A DNA stretch of 64,000 nucleotides from Melioribacteraceae bacterium (GTDB lineage: Bacteria; Bacteroidota; Ignavibacteria; Ignavibacteriales; Melioribacteraceae): contig DAOSDY010000001.1 in NCBI GenBank assembly GCA_035362835.1, forward strand, positions 620,001 through 684,000, in the 5' to 3' direction. The position numbers and the translations under genes were made by a program. Of the stretch, positions 52,290-62,400 are shown piece after piece. The first letter of the stretch is position 1, and every line of letters starts with the position of its first letter. The notes under the pieces were generated by a model. The model had not been told where the DNA came from and ran no database searches. It saw nothing but the letters and a program-made list of their open reading frames with translations.

Positions 52290-55121
52290 ATGGCCGAAAA
52301 AACCAAAGCTGAACTGCTTAAAGAGCTTACCTCCCTAAAAAGAAAGTATAATACACTTCTCAAAAAATCCGAAGCCGAAGGTTCAGCGCTCCTGGAGACA
52401 GAAAAGGAGACGCTATTCAATTTTGCTTTTGATAACGCAAATCTGGGAATAATAATTATAAGCAATACAGGAAAAATTATCGGCGCAAACAGTTTTATAA
52501 CTAGAACTCTCGGATACAGCAACGAAGAACTTTCGAAGATGACTTATACCGATCTCTCCCACCCTCACGACAAAGATATAAGTATAAAGATGTTCAAAGA
52601 GATACTTGCCGGTAAAAGAAACACCTATCAAGTAGAAAAAAGATATATTCATAAAAGCGGATCGATAATCTGGGGGAGAGTAAGCGTAACTGCTATTAAG
52701 GGGGACAATAAAAAAATTAAATATTTTATTGCCGTTGCCGAGGATGTTACCGGACAGCGCGAAATTATATCCCGCCTGGCGTCTGAAGAAAGATTGCTGA
52801 AAGCTTTGATGCACAACATACCCGACAGTATCTATTTCAAAGACCGGGAAAGTAAGTATCTAGTAGTCAACTATTCCAAAGCAAAGAAACACGGTTATGT
52901 TAATCCGGAAGAATTGATCGGGAAGACCGATTTCGATTTTTTCGACGAGACACATGCAGTACAGGCATATAATAATGAGCAGGAAATTATTAGAACCGGG
53001 CAGCCGATAATCGGTAGAGAGGAAGTTCAAATATACAAAGACGGAAGCACCACATGGGTTTCAACAACCAAGATGCCGCTTTACAATGAAAACAACGAGA
53101 TAATAGGGACATTCGGGATTACAAGGAATATCACAGACCAGAAGCTCGCAGAAAGAGCCATCAAGGAGAATGAGACGAGGTTTAAAGAACTTTTTAATAA
53201 TATGAGCAGCGGTTGTTCAATTTACGAAGTGAAGAATGACGGCGAGGATTTTATTTTTAAGGATTTCAATCAGGCAAGCGAGAATTCACTAAATATTAAA
53301 AGAGAAGAGATTATTGGTAAAAATATTTTAGACGTATTTACCGGAACAAAAGAATTCGGTCTTCTGGATGTATTCAAGCGTGTCTGGAAAACCGGAAAAC
53401 CTGAACTTTTTCCTGTAAAAAATTATAAAGATGAAAGAATAACCGGCTGGTACGAAAATTATGTTTATAAATTACCTTCTGGTGAAATCGTTGCCATTTA
53501 CGATGATGTAACTGAAAAAAAGCAGGCCGACGAAGCTCTTCTTCAGGAGCGGGAGCGGTACCATGTATTATTTGAAAATTCCGCCGACGGAATACTATTA
53601 ATGACAGACCTATTCGAAGATTGCAACAATTCTACTCTAAAGATTTTCGGTTGTGAAAAAGAGGATATTATTGGTCACCATCCCGCAGAGTTTTCACCGG
53701 AGACACAGCCGGACGGTAGCAATTCCACTATAAAGGCAAATGAAAAAATTAAACTCGCTCTTTCCGGTCAACCGCAAAAATTCTACTGGCAGCACAAAAA
53801 AATGAACGGCGAGCTTATTGATGTTGAGATCGCATTAAATTCAGTAGTACTCGAAGGCAAAAAATTAGTTCAGGCAACCTTAAGGGATATTAGCGAAAGA
53901 ATCTACTCGGAAAAACTTCAGAGCGTTATTTATAAAATATCGGAGGCTGCTCAGACTTCGGAGGACATAAATAATCTTTATAAAAGCCTCCATGAAATAA
54001 TGAGCGAACTTTTACCGGTTAAGAATTTCTATATTGCACTTTATAATGAGAAGGAGGACATACTTACGTTCCCCTATTTTGTTGATGAATACGATCCGCC
54101 CCAGCCCCCGAAAAAGCTGGGTAAAGGTATGACAGAGTTTGTTATTAGGAAAGGAGAGGCGGCTTTAATTGACGCAAAACGCGATCTCGAATTACGAGAA
54201 CAGGGCGAGGTTGAATTGATCGGCGCACCGCAGGCTATCTGGCTTGGGGTTCCGCTAAAACTCGGTGACAAAGTTGTCGGAGCTATGGTTGTACAGGATT
54301 ATGAGAATGAGAATGCTTACGGTGAAAACGAGAAGCAGCTTCTTATATTCGTATCCGAACAGATTGCACAGGCAATTATAAGGAAACAAAATGCCGAAGC
54401 AATCAAAAAATATGTAGATGAGCTGAACCAGCTAAATGCTACAAAAGATAAATTCTTTTCAATCCTCGCTCACGATTTAAGGAACCCGTTCATAACAATA
54501 CTCGGATTCTCCGAATTACTTCTATCTGACTTTAAGGATTTATCTGACGAGGAAAAGATTTATTACATACAGGAAATGAATAAATCGGCCGAAGTTTCTC
54601 ACAATCTTCTTCATAACCTGCTTCAATGGTCCCGATCGCAGACTGGAAAAATTGAATTCCATCCACAAAAAATCACACTCTTGGAGATAATTCTTCAAAA
54701 TATGGAGCTTGTTAAAGCAACCGCACTTAAAAAGCAGATCCTTTTGGTTAACCGGATCGATTCACAAATCCACGTGAAAGCCGACGAGGATATGATTAAC
54801 ACAATCATGCGAAACCTTTTAACCAATGCACTCAAATTCACAAATAAAAACGGATCAATTACAATCTCTTCAACCGAAAAAGATGAGAGGGTTTTCATCA
54901 GTGTTAAAGACACCGGGGTTGGAATGGACGACAATACCAGGAATAAATTATTCCGCCTCGATGAGACATTATCAAAAACCGGAACCGATAACGAAACAGG
55001 GACTGGACTAGGATTAGTGCTTTGTAAAGAATTTGTTGAAAAACACGGCGGACAGATTAATGTCGTAAGTGAATTAGGTAAAGGATCGGAGTTTATTTTT
55101 TCACTTCCCATAGCCGATTAA
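52290..55121 (+). CDS. Soluble multi-PAS/GAF histidine kinase
   Basis: This 943-residue kinase has no membrane helix. An N-terminal coiled coil (5-45) is followed by four PAS domains (about 45-160, 160-285, 285-415, 415-545; for example NLGIIIISNTGKIIGANSF and DSIYFKDRESKYLVVNYSKA), a GAF domain (about 545-700), HisKA with KFFSILAHDLRNPFITILGFSE (His near 728) and HATPase (NTIMRNLLTNALKFTNKNG near 835, KDTGVGMDDNTRNKL, TGLGLVLCKEFVEKHGG). PAS domains may bind small ligands or cofactors, but none can be assigned. The next kinase starts 40 bases later, which suggests one operon. No receiver is attached. Confidence 0.93.
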   Translation: MAEKTKAELLKELTSLKRKYNTLLKKSEAEGSALLETEKETLFNFAFDNANLGIIIISNTGKIIGANSFITRTLGYSNEELSKMTYTDLSHPHDKDISIKMFKEILAGKRNTYQVEKRYIHKSGSIIWGRVSVTAIKGDNKKIKYFIAVAEDVTGQREIISRLASEERLLKALMHNIPDSIYFKDRESKYLVVNYSKAKKHGYVNPEELIGKTDFDFFDETHAVQAYNNEQEIIRTGQPIIGREEVQIYKDGSTTWVSTTKMPLYNENNEIIGTFGITRNITDQKLAERAIKENETRFKELFNNMSSGCSIYEVKNDGEDFIFKDFNQASENSLNIKREEIIGKNILDVFTGTKEFGLLDVFKRVWKTGKPELFPVKNYKDERITGWYENYVYKLPSGEIVAIYDDVTEKKQADEALLQERERYHVLFENSADGILLMTDLFEDCNNSTLKIFGCEKEDIIGHHPAEFSPETQPDGSNSTIKANEKIKLALSGQPQKFYWQHKKMNGELIDVEIALNSVVLEGKKLVQATLRDISERIYSEKLQSVIYKISEAAQTSEDINNLYKSLHEIMSELLPVKNFYIALYNEKEDILTFPYFVDEYDPPQPPKKLGKGMTEFVIRKGEAALIDAKRDLELREQGEVELIGAPQAIWLGVPLKLGDKVVGAMVVQDYENENAYGENEKQLLIFVSEQIAQAIIRKQNAEAIKKYVDELNQLNATKDKFFSILAHDLRNPFITILGFSELLLSDFKDLSDEEKIYYIQEMNKSAEVSHNLLHNLLQWSRSQTGKIEFHPQKITLLEIILQNMELVKATALKKQILLVNRIDSQIHVKADEDMINTIMRNLLTNALKFTNKNGSITISSTEKDERVFISVKDTGVGMDDNTRNKLFRLDETLSKTGTDNETGTGLGLVLCKEFVEKHGGQINVVSELGKGSEFIFSLPIAD

Positions 55122-55161
55122 TCATCGCGAAAATTATTATTAAATTCCTTCGAGGTTAGCC

Positions 55162-57618
55162 ATGGCAAATGGAAACCGGTTAGATAACAACAATCTGATT
55201 GCAGTACCATCCAGGATTGCGCTTATCTACTTTATTATTTCTTTTTTATGGATCTTCTTTTCCGATAAATTTATTGAGCAGTTCTTCCCCGATGCAGCTA
55301 CTCTGTCCACATTTCAAACTGTTAAAGGATTGTTCTTTATCGGTATTACATCAATAATTATTTACATTTTAATTCACCGGGATGTGGTCTCAATCCAGAA
55401 ACAGAAAATGCTATTCCAAAGCATTGTTGAAACAAGCCCTGTCGGCATTACTTTATTAAACGAAAAGGGAGAATTTACATTTGCGAATAGAGAAGCATCC
55501 GAGTTATTCGGACTTTCAAAAAAAGAGATCGAATCGCGAAAATATGATTCGCCTGAATGGATAATAAGATCCCTGGATGGACACCCGATTCAACCTGAAG
55601 AGCTTCCATTTTATGTTGTTAAAAGGACGAAATCCCCGGTAAGGAATGTTGAATTTACAATTGAATCCCCGGGCAAGAAAAAAATATATCTATCCTTAAA
55701 TGCTTCTCCCATTTATACCGAAAAATCGAAATTCTCTGGTGTTGTTGCTTCGATCTCGGATGTTACTAAACAGAAACTTTATGAAGAGGAGCTGAACGAG
55801 AAAGATCTTTTACTTGAAGAAACCGGAAGAATTGCAAAAGTCGGAGGATGGGAGTTTGACGCCGTCACATTAAAAGGGACATGGACAGATGAAGTGGCAC
55901 GGATTCACGATTTAGACCCTTCCCTACCGACCAATGTTGAGCTTGGTGTCAGTTTTTATACTGAAGATTCGCGCGCAAAGATTGAAGCAGCAATTAAGGA
56001 GGCACTCGAAAACGGGAAACCTTACGATCTTGAACTGGAAATGCTGACTGCTAATAATGTAAATAAATGGGTTAGGACAATCGGGCAGCCCGTTATTAAG
56101 AACAACAAAGTAGTTAAAGTGAAGGGTTCTTTTCAGGATATCACCGAGACCAAGCGTGCTGCCGAAAGATTGAAAGAATCACAGACTTTCATTCAGAAAA
56201 TCACAGATACCATCCCGCTTGCAATTTATATTTACGACATAATAGAAGACCGGAACATTTATACAAACAAAAATATTTTTGAAAAGCTCGGATATACGCC
56301 CGAAGAAATATTACAGATGGGAAGTAATTTGTTCCCCAGCCTACTTCATCCGGATGATTTTAAAAAGCTTTCTCAGAACATTAAGAGATACGAAAATGCA
56401 CAGGAGAATGATGTTCTGGAACTTGAATACCGGATGAAGGATAAGAAAGGGAAATTCCGGTGGCTCCATTCGTGGGATGTTATTTTCTCCAGAACAGCCG
56501 ATGGAAAACCGAAACAGATACTTGGTGTTGTTGAGGATATTTCGGCAAAGAAGGAGATGCAGATCAAACTGGCCGAATCCCAGACTCAATACCAGAATCT
56601 CTTCGAGAATGCGCCGGATGCGGTCTTTATTAATTTTGACGATGAGATTGTTCTGGTAAACAGGGAATTTCAAAATCTGATGCGGGCCGGAGAAAAAGAT
56701 CAGCTAATCGGACTCTCACCATTCGATATTTTTCATCACGATTTTCACGACAATATACGGCAGAGGATTTTGACAATGCGGGAAACGGGCAGACCTGTTC
56801 TGCCGATCGAAGAGAAAATAGTATGCCTGGACGGTACTGAAATAGATGTAGAAGTATCCGCCGCGCCATTCCCTTTACACGGCGGCAATGCGATTCATGT
56901 TATACTGCGGGACATAAGCGACCGTAAAAAATCTGAAGAGGAGCTTCAGAGATATCATAATCAGCTCGAGCTTCTTACAAGGCATCTTCAAACTGCAAGG
57001 GAGGAGGAGCGCGAATCGATTGCACGCGAAATACATGATGATTTCGGTCAGGTCCTTACATCCATGAAAATGAATCTTACATTCCTTAAAAGGAATATTA
57101 ACAGCCGTAATAAAGCAGGAGAACATTACGATCTGCTGAACGATATCGATTCGATGGCGGGAATTATAGACCGCTCCGTGATTAAACTGAGAAAACTGAT
57201 AACCGCTTTACGGCCCGAGGTTCTAGATAAGCTCGGACTAATTACAGCTCTTGAGTGGCAGACAGAGGAATTTAAAAAGGAAACCAGAATCGAATGCAGC
57301 TTTTCTACCGATGTAAAAGAACTGAAGCTGGATAAAAACATGGAAATTTCCCTGTTTAGAATTCTGCAGGAATCTTTAAACAATATAGCCAAGCACTCGC
57401 GCGCTTCAAAAGTTGAAGTAAGATTCAACAGGGATAAACCGGGATACATTCTGGAAATAACTGATAACGGAATCGGTATGGCAAAAGATAGTCTTACCAG
57501 AAATACTTACGGAATAATCGGCATGAGAGAAAGAGCAAAACTGATTAAGGGGGAACTGTCTATCTCCTCAGAGCAGAATAGAGGAACAAAAATTAAATTG
57601 TTTGTGCCTGAATTATAA
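55162..57618 (+). CDS. Membrane multi-PAS histidine kinase of NarX/HisKA_3 type
   Basis: This 818-residue kinase has two N-terminal membrane helices (about 13-32 and 52-70), four PAS domains (about 78-205, 213-337, 340-465, 470-592) and a HisKA_3 transmitter: EERESIAREIHDDFGQVLTSMK near 617-637 with His near 624, then LRPEVLDKLGLITALEWQ and a HATPase with LFRILQESLNNIAKHSRASKV near 730 and NTYGIIGMRERAKLIKGEL near 778. This class works with NarL/LuxR-type regulators, and one lies 98 bases downstream, so they are very likely a pair. Confidence 0.94.
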   Translation: MANGNRLDNNNLIAVPSRIALIYFIISFLWIFFSDKFIEQFFPDAATLSTFQTVKGLFFIGITSIIIYILIHRDVVSIQKQKMLFQSIVETSPVGITLLNEKGEFTFANREASELFGLSKKEIESRKYDSPEWIIRSLDGHPIQPEELPFYVVKRTKSPVRNVEFTIESPGKKKIYLSLNASPIYTEKSKFSGVVASISDVTKQKLYEEELNEKDLLLEETGRIAKVGGWEFDAVTLKGTWTDEVARIHDLDPSLPTNVELGVSFYTEDSRAKIEAAIKEALENGKPYDLELEMLTANNVNKWVRTIGQPVIKNNKVVKVKGSFQDITETKRAAERLKESQTFIQKITDTIPLAIYIYDIIEDRNIYTNKNIFEKLGYTPEEILQMGSNLFPSLLHPDDFKKLSQNIKRYENAQENDVLELEYRMKDKKGKFRWLHSWDVIFSRTADGKPKQILGVVEDISAKKEMQIKLAESQTQYQNLFENAPDAVFINFDDEIVLVNREFQNLMRAGEKDQLIGLSPFDIFHHDFHDNIRQRILTMRETGRPVLPIEEKIVCLDGTEIDVEVSAAPFPLHGGNAIHVILRDISDRKKSEEELQRYHNQLELLTRHLQTAREEERESIAREIHDDFGQVLTSMKMNLTFLKRNINSRNKAGEHYDLLNDIDSMAGIIDRSVIKLRKLITALRPEVLDKLGLITALEWQTEEFKKETRIECSFSTDVKELKLDKNMEISLFRILQESLNNIAKHSRASKVEVRFNRDKPGYILEITDNGIGMAKDSLTRNTYGIIGMRERAKLIKGELSISSEQNRGTKIKLFVPEL

Positions 57619-57716
57619 ATACCGACGGTTTTGATGCAGGCCACTTTTGAAAAAAAAGAGATGCTATAAACCTAATTTGCTGTTATATTTCAGACACCTG
57701 AGAGAAAGGGCTCCAA

Positions 57717-58349
57717 ATGATTAAGATTTTTGTTGCCGATGATCATTCCCTGATACGCGAAGGGATTAAAAATCTTGTGGGACTAGAAAGCGATCTCAAA
57801 ATTGTGGGTGAGACCGCAGATCCGTTTACTGTTTGTGACCGGATAAGAGAAACCAATCCGGATATTATTCTTCTCGATATTTCCATGCCCGGCAAAAGCG
57901 GTCTGGATGTGCTTAAGGAAGTAAAACAGATTCTGCCGGATGTAAAAGTGCTGATTATGTCGATGTTGCCTGAAGACCAGTTTGCCAAGCGGACTCTGAA
58001 AGCCGGTGCTTCAGGATATATTACCAAAGACTCACTGCCCGACGATATCCTTACGGCAATCCGGAGAGTCGCTTCCGGCCGCAAGTATGTAAGCGAATTC
58101 CTTGCGGAAAAACTTGCAAACGACCTTTATGATCATACCGAGAAACAACCTCATGAAATTCTATCGGACCGTGAATTTCAGATACTCAAAATGATTGCTT
58201 CTGGAAAATCTCAATCCGATATTTCTGATGAACTGGCAATCAGTGTAAGTACTGTTAATACTTATCGCAGTAGAATACTGGAAAAACTGAATTTCAAAAG
58301 CAACGCTGATATTATACGATATGCGATTCAAAATAATTTGATGGAATAA
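57717..58349 (+). CDS. NarL/LuxR-type response regulator
   Basis: This 210-residue regulator has an intact receiver (IFVADDHSLIREGI near 4-17 with acidic pair Asp8-Asp9, ILLDISMPGKSG near 51 with phospho-Asp54, Lys in YITKDSLPD near 100) and a LuxR helix-turn-helix (LSDREFQILKMIASGKSQSDISDEL in parts near 147-171, SVSTVNTYRSRILEKL near 174). It is the natural partner of the HisKA_3 kinase just upstream. AGAAAGGG lies nine bases before the ATG. Targets are unknown; an inverted repeat 96 bases past its stop could be a binding site. Confidence 0.96.
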   Translation: MIKIFVADDHSLIREGIKNLVGLESDLKIVGETADPFTVCDRIRETNPDIILLDISMPGKSGLDVLKEVKQILPDVKVLIMSMLPEDQFAKRTLKAGASGYITKDSLPDDILTAIRRVASGRKYVSEFLAEKLANDLYDHTEKQPHEILSDREFQILKMIASGKSQSDISDELAISVSTVNTYRSRILEKLNFKSNADIIRYAIQNNLME

Positions 58350-58444
58350 ATTAGCGTAAAGTCATTACAGCACTCAGATTTCATTTTTATCTCACAAGAG
58401 TTTTTTAGGAACTGATTCTCTCCTCTCCTCATATTTACTACCCT

Positions 58445-58464
58445 ATGTAGTAATTTTACTACAT
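58445..58464. promoter_or_regulatory. Perfect inverted repeat ATGTAGTA-N4-TACTACAT
   Basis: Two perfect 8-base arms surround the spacer ATTT, 67 bases before the receiver gene start. A further TACTAC lies just upstream at 58436-58441. The symmetry and position fit an operator for a dimeric regulator such as the adjacent NarL-type protein. No T run follows, so a terminator is unlikely. Confidence 0.4.
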
Positions 58465-58530
58465 GATAATCATACCGCGTATTACATACAAAATTTTGCT
58501 TTTAAATTAGATTGCACTCAAATAATATGG

Positions 58531-58899
58531 TTGAAAGTGAAAAAAATACTCCTTGTTGACGATTCACCCGAAATTGTTACAAGCCTTATAAGATGGTTAA
58601 ATCTCCTTCAAAACTTTGAAATAATCGGAGTTGCGGAAACTGAGGCAAGTGCAGTTCAGCTTTTCAACGATAACCTTCCCGATATTGTAATCCTCGATAT
58701 CAATCTGAAAAAGGGTACCGGTCTCGATGTTCTTTCAGAAATTAAAAGAAAAAGTCCGGAAACAAAGGTTATTATTCTTACAAATTATTCAATCGATATT
58801 TTTAAGAAAACGTCAATTGGTTTCGGGGCAGACTATTTTTACGATAAGACTAACGACATTGAACAGCTCATAAAAACTCTCAGCAAGCTGAAATTATAA
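58531..58899 (+). CDS. Stand-alone receiver (CheY-like)
   Basis: This protein of about 122 residues is a single receiver domain: KKILLVDDSPEIV near 4 with the acidic pair Asp10-Asp11, IVILDINLKKGTGL near 52 with phospho-Asp56, a Thr in VIILTNYS near 82 and Lys in FYDKTND near 107. It has no output domain. The start is TTG at 58531 or GTG at 58537; no ATG is in frame and no clear ribosome site is seen. It may act as phosphate shuttle or sink for the neighbouring kinases. Confidence 0.88.
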   Translation: MKVKKILLVDDSPEIVTSLIRWLNLLQNFEIIGVAETEASAVQLFNDNLPDIVILDINLKKGTGLDVLSEIKRKSPETKVIILTNYSIDIFKKTSIGFGADYFYDKTNDIEQLIKTLSKLKL

Positions 58900-59030
58900 T
58901 CTCTGCGGACAGCCTGTAGTCGTATCAATTACATTTTTTTCATACTTAAACCACAAAACAATTATTAAATGTACTATAGTCAACATTTTGCACTCAGGTT
59001 AATTTGCAATCGTAATAACCGGAGAATTAG

Positions 59031-59444
59031 ATGAACATTTTACTTTTTGAAAGTTCAAAAGAAGTAAGATCATCGCTTGTAAGGAACATTGAAGCGATAG
59101 CATACAATATAAATGTAGCGGCTGTCTCAGGAATTGACGACACTATTGATTTAATTAAAAGCCGGAGCTTTGACCTCGCAATTATAGACATGGATTATCT
59201 GCATGGCCGTTTCAGAGAGATTATTAGCCTGTTAAGGCAGAATAATCCCGATGCTGCAATAATTCTTCTGACACTATTTCCGAATATTGATATAATGAGA
59301 AAATTTATGTCGAATGGAGCCGATTTTTGTTTCGATAAAATCGGGCAGTTCGAAGAAATTCTTGAAAAGATAAGAAGTTTAATGGAAACGCAGCATTCAG
59401 TTAAATCCCGCAGAGAAATGCAGAAGATGTTTCAGATAGCTTAA
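59031..59444 (+). CDS. Degenerate stand-alone receiver
   Basis: This 137-residue receiver-fold protein keeps Asp53 (DLAIIDMDYLHG) and a late Lys (CFDKIGQ near 105), but the acidic pair that binds Mg2+ is replaced by Glu-Ser-Ser (LLFESSKEV at 5-12). A basic tail (SRREMQKMFQIA) follows. GGAG lies eight bases before the ATG, and the gene ends 18 bases before the large kinase, so the two are probably cotranscribed. Phosphorylation may be weak or lost, and it may work by binding. Confidence 0.82.
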   Translation: MNILLFESSKEVRSSLVRNIEAIAYNINVAAVSGIDDTIDLIKSRSFDLAIIDMDYLHGRFREIISLLRQNNPDAAIILLTLFPNIDIMRKFMSNGADFCFDKIGQFEEILEKIRSLMETQHSVKSRREMQKMFQIA

Positions 59445-59462
59445 TAGCAGAAAGAAGGCATA

Positions 59463-62400
59463 ATGATTAATCGTACAGACATAAAGATGAAAAATAAAAG
59501 TGAGAGAAAGTTAACTATTAGTTTTCTCATCCTTTCATTATTCCTGATCATTTCAGGTTTTATTTATTACGGTTCGCTTAAAGATGAAGCCGTAAATAAT
59601 ATTTACAGGGAGCTTAAACTTATTTCAGATTACAAGAACGACGAAATAGACAACTGGCTTCAGAAATCATTTGCAGATACCGAAATTTTCTTCAACAATC
59701 CGGTTGTTAAAGAAAAAGTTGAAATCTGTTTGACCAAAACCGGAATAGAATGTGAGAGTGAACATTTCAGAAAAATGTTTAAGGATTTAAAGGAACAACA
59801 TTTTCTAAGTTCTGTAAATATATCCAGCCCGGAAGGTGAAATAATCCTTTCATATCCCGACGATGTTGAAGTCGACCAGCATAAAAAATTATTTATCAAT
59901 CAAACTGTAACAACAAAATCAAAAATATTTACAGACATATATTTCTGTTTAAACGACAGTTCAGTGCACCTCGCCACCTATCTTCCGATTATTAAGAATG
60001 TGAACGGAACTGATTCAGTAATCGCAGTAGTAGTACTCGAGACTTCACCGGAAAAGGTCATATTCCCTCTGCTAAAGAATTACCCCGCATTTTTCGAAAC
60101 GGCTGAATCATTTCTTGCAAGGAAGGATTCTTCCGGTATCCATTTTATAAGCGACTTAAGATTTATTAACAACCGCGGATTAGATTTCCGGAAACCATAT
60201 ACACAGAAGGATCTTCCGGCTGTTCAGGCTATAACCGGTGGGGAGAAATTTTTAAGCGGAATTGATTACAGGGAGAAAGAAGTATTTGCTGTAACAACCA
60301 TAATTGAAGGATTGAACTGGATTCTGGTAACCAAAATTGATAAGGAAGAGGTTTATGCAACTCTTATTGAAAAAGGGATCTGGATTTCAATAATAATTGC
60401 AACCCTGCTGTTTACAGCCGGGACGGTTATATATAGTTACTACCGTAAAATACGTGAGGAATCCTACAAAAAAATACTTGAGGCTGAATTAAACAGAAAA
60501 GCTGTTGTAAGTCACTACGAGTCGTTTATTAAAAATGCTAATGATATTATAATTATGGCTGAGCCCTCAGGTAAAATTCTTGAGGCAAATTACAAAGCCG
60601 TTGAAACATACGGTTATTCGATTGAAGAGCTTAGAAATCTTAATCTAAGGGATCTTACAGCTAAGTCAAAAGAAAAAGCTCCTGATCATGAAAAACATAA
60701 TCAGCTTTCCGGTTCCGGAAATATTTACGAAACAAAGCATATAACAAAGAGCGGAAGGACAATCGACGTTGAAGTAAGTTCCAGGGTGATAGTGATCGAC
60801 AATCTCGAATTCATTCAGTGCATTGTCAGGAATATCTCCGATAGAAAATATGCCGAGGAAAAATTAAAGCAGAGCAACATTCTGCTTAAATCGATTATTG
60901 ACGGCACCAAAGACGCCATATACATTAAAGATGTTGAAGGAAAATACATTCTTGCAAACAAAGCAGCCGCCGGATTTCTAGGCAAGGATGTTGAAGAAAT
61001 TATCGGCAGAGACGATTCAGAATTTTTTACAGAAGGAACCGACAAAGTAATTCTTGAAAACGACAGCAAGGTTCTAAATGAGGGAATAACCGTTAAGACA
61101 GAAGAGATACTTGTAAGCGACGGCGTAAAAAGAATATTCGATGCAGTTAAATTCCCGTGGCGGGATTCGAACGGCAACATTATCGGATTGATCGGCATAA
61201 GCAGGGACTACACGGAGCGTATTGAACTTCTGAATAAATTGAAGGAGGAAAAAGCCAGGCTGAGTGCACTAATTACAACTCTTGACGAAGCGGTTTTCGA
61301 ATTCGATGATAAGGGAACATACCTCGATATCTGGGCTGCGGACGAAAATGTTCTTGTTTTACCAAAGAATGAATTAATTGGCAAGAGCATATTCGATGTG
61401 ATTCCTCCAGATCTTGCTGAAACGTTTGTTGATTTGATCAAAAAAGTACATATGACAGGGCAGACAGAGCATATTGAGTACAAATTAGAAGTTCTGGATG
61501 GAGAACGGTGGTTCCTCGGAAGAATTAATCCGATAGTTAGCGCCTCAGGTGAAGTGAAATCGGTTTCTTTTATAACCCGCGATATTACAAAAAGGAAGAG
61601 AGCGGAAAAGGCGCTTCTGCTGAGCGAAAGCAAATACAAAGATCTTTCGGAGCTTCTACCGCAATCAATATTCGAAGTGGATATAAGCGGAAATCTCACT
61701 TTTGCCAACGAGCTTGCATTCAGCACATTCGGATACAGCAAAGAGGATTTTTCAAAGAATTTATCTGTAATTCAGATGATTGCCCCGTCCGATAGGGAGA
61801 AGGCTAAAAGAAATCTGGAAAGGGTTCTTAGAGGCGACAAATCCGACACACACGAATACAGTGCTATGAGGAAGGACGGTTCAACGTTTCCCGTTATGGT
61901 CTTTTCGAACCGGATATTGAACGATGGCAAAGTAATCGGTTTAAGAGGCGTAATTGTCGATATTACAGAAAGGATACAGTACGAGAGAGCATTGCAGGAA
62001 AGCGAAACCAGATACCGCTCCCTTATCGAAAACTCACCTATAGCAATCGGAATATCACGCAATCTGAAATTTGTATATGTCAACCCCGCTTTTGCAAAAA
62101 TGTACGGATACAATAATCCTGAAGAGCTGACTAACCGGCCGCTTTCAGACGCGGTCTCGCAAAAGGATCTTAAAGAATTTATAGACCGGGCAAGTAAAAG
62201 AGAAAAAGGATTACCCGTTGAGAATGAATATGAAGCTATCGGGCTCCGGAAAGACGGTTCAGAGTTCTACATTAATGCTGCTGTTACAAGAGTTGAACTG
62301 AGCGACGGCCCGGCTACTATCGGATTCTTTACGGATATAACTCAACGCAAATACGCTGAGAATGCGTTGAAAGAGAGCGAAGAAAAATACAGAGAGCTTT

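Noticed and set aside
57684..57691. TATATTTC as -7 box for the NarL-type regulator
   Set aside because: No TTTG at a fitting distance upstream, and the A/T-rich spacer makes a chance match likely.
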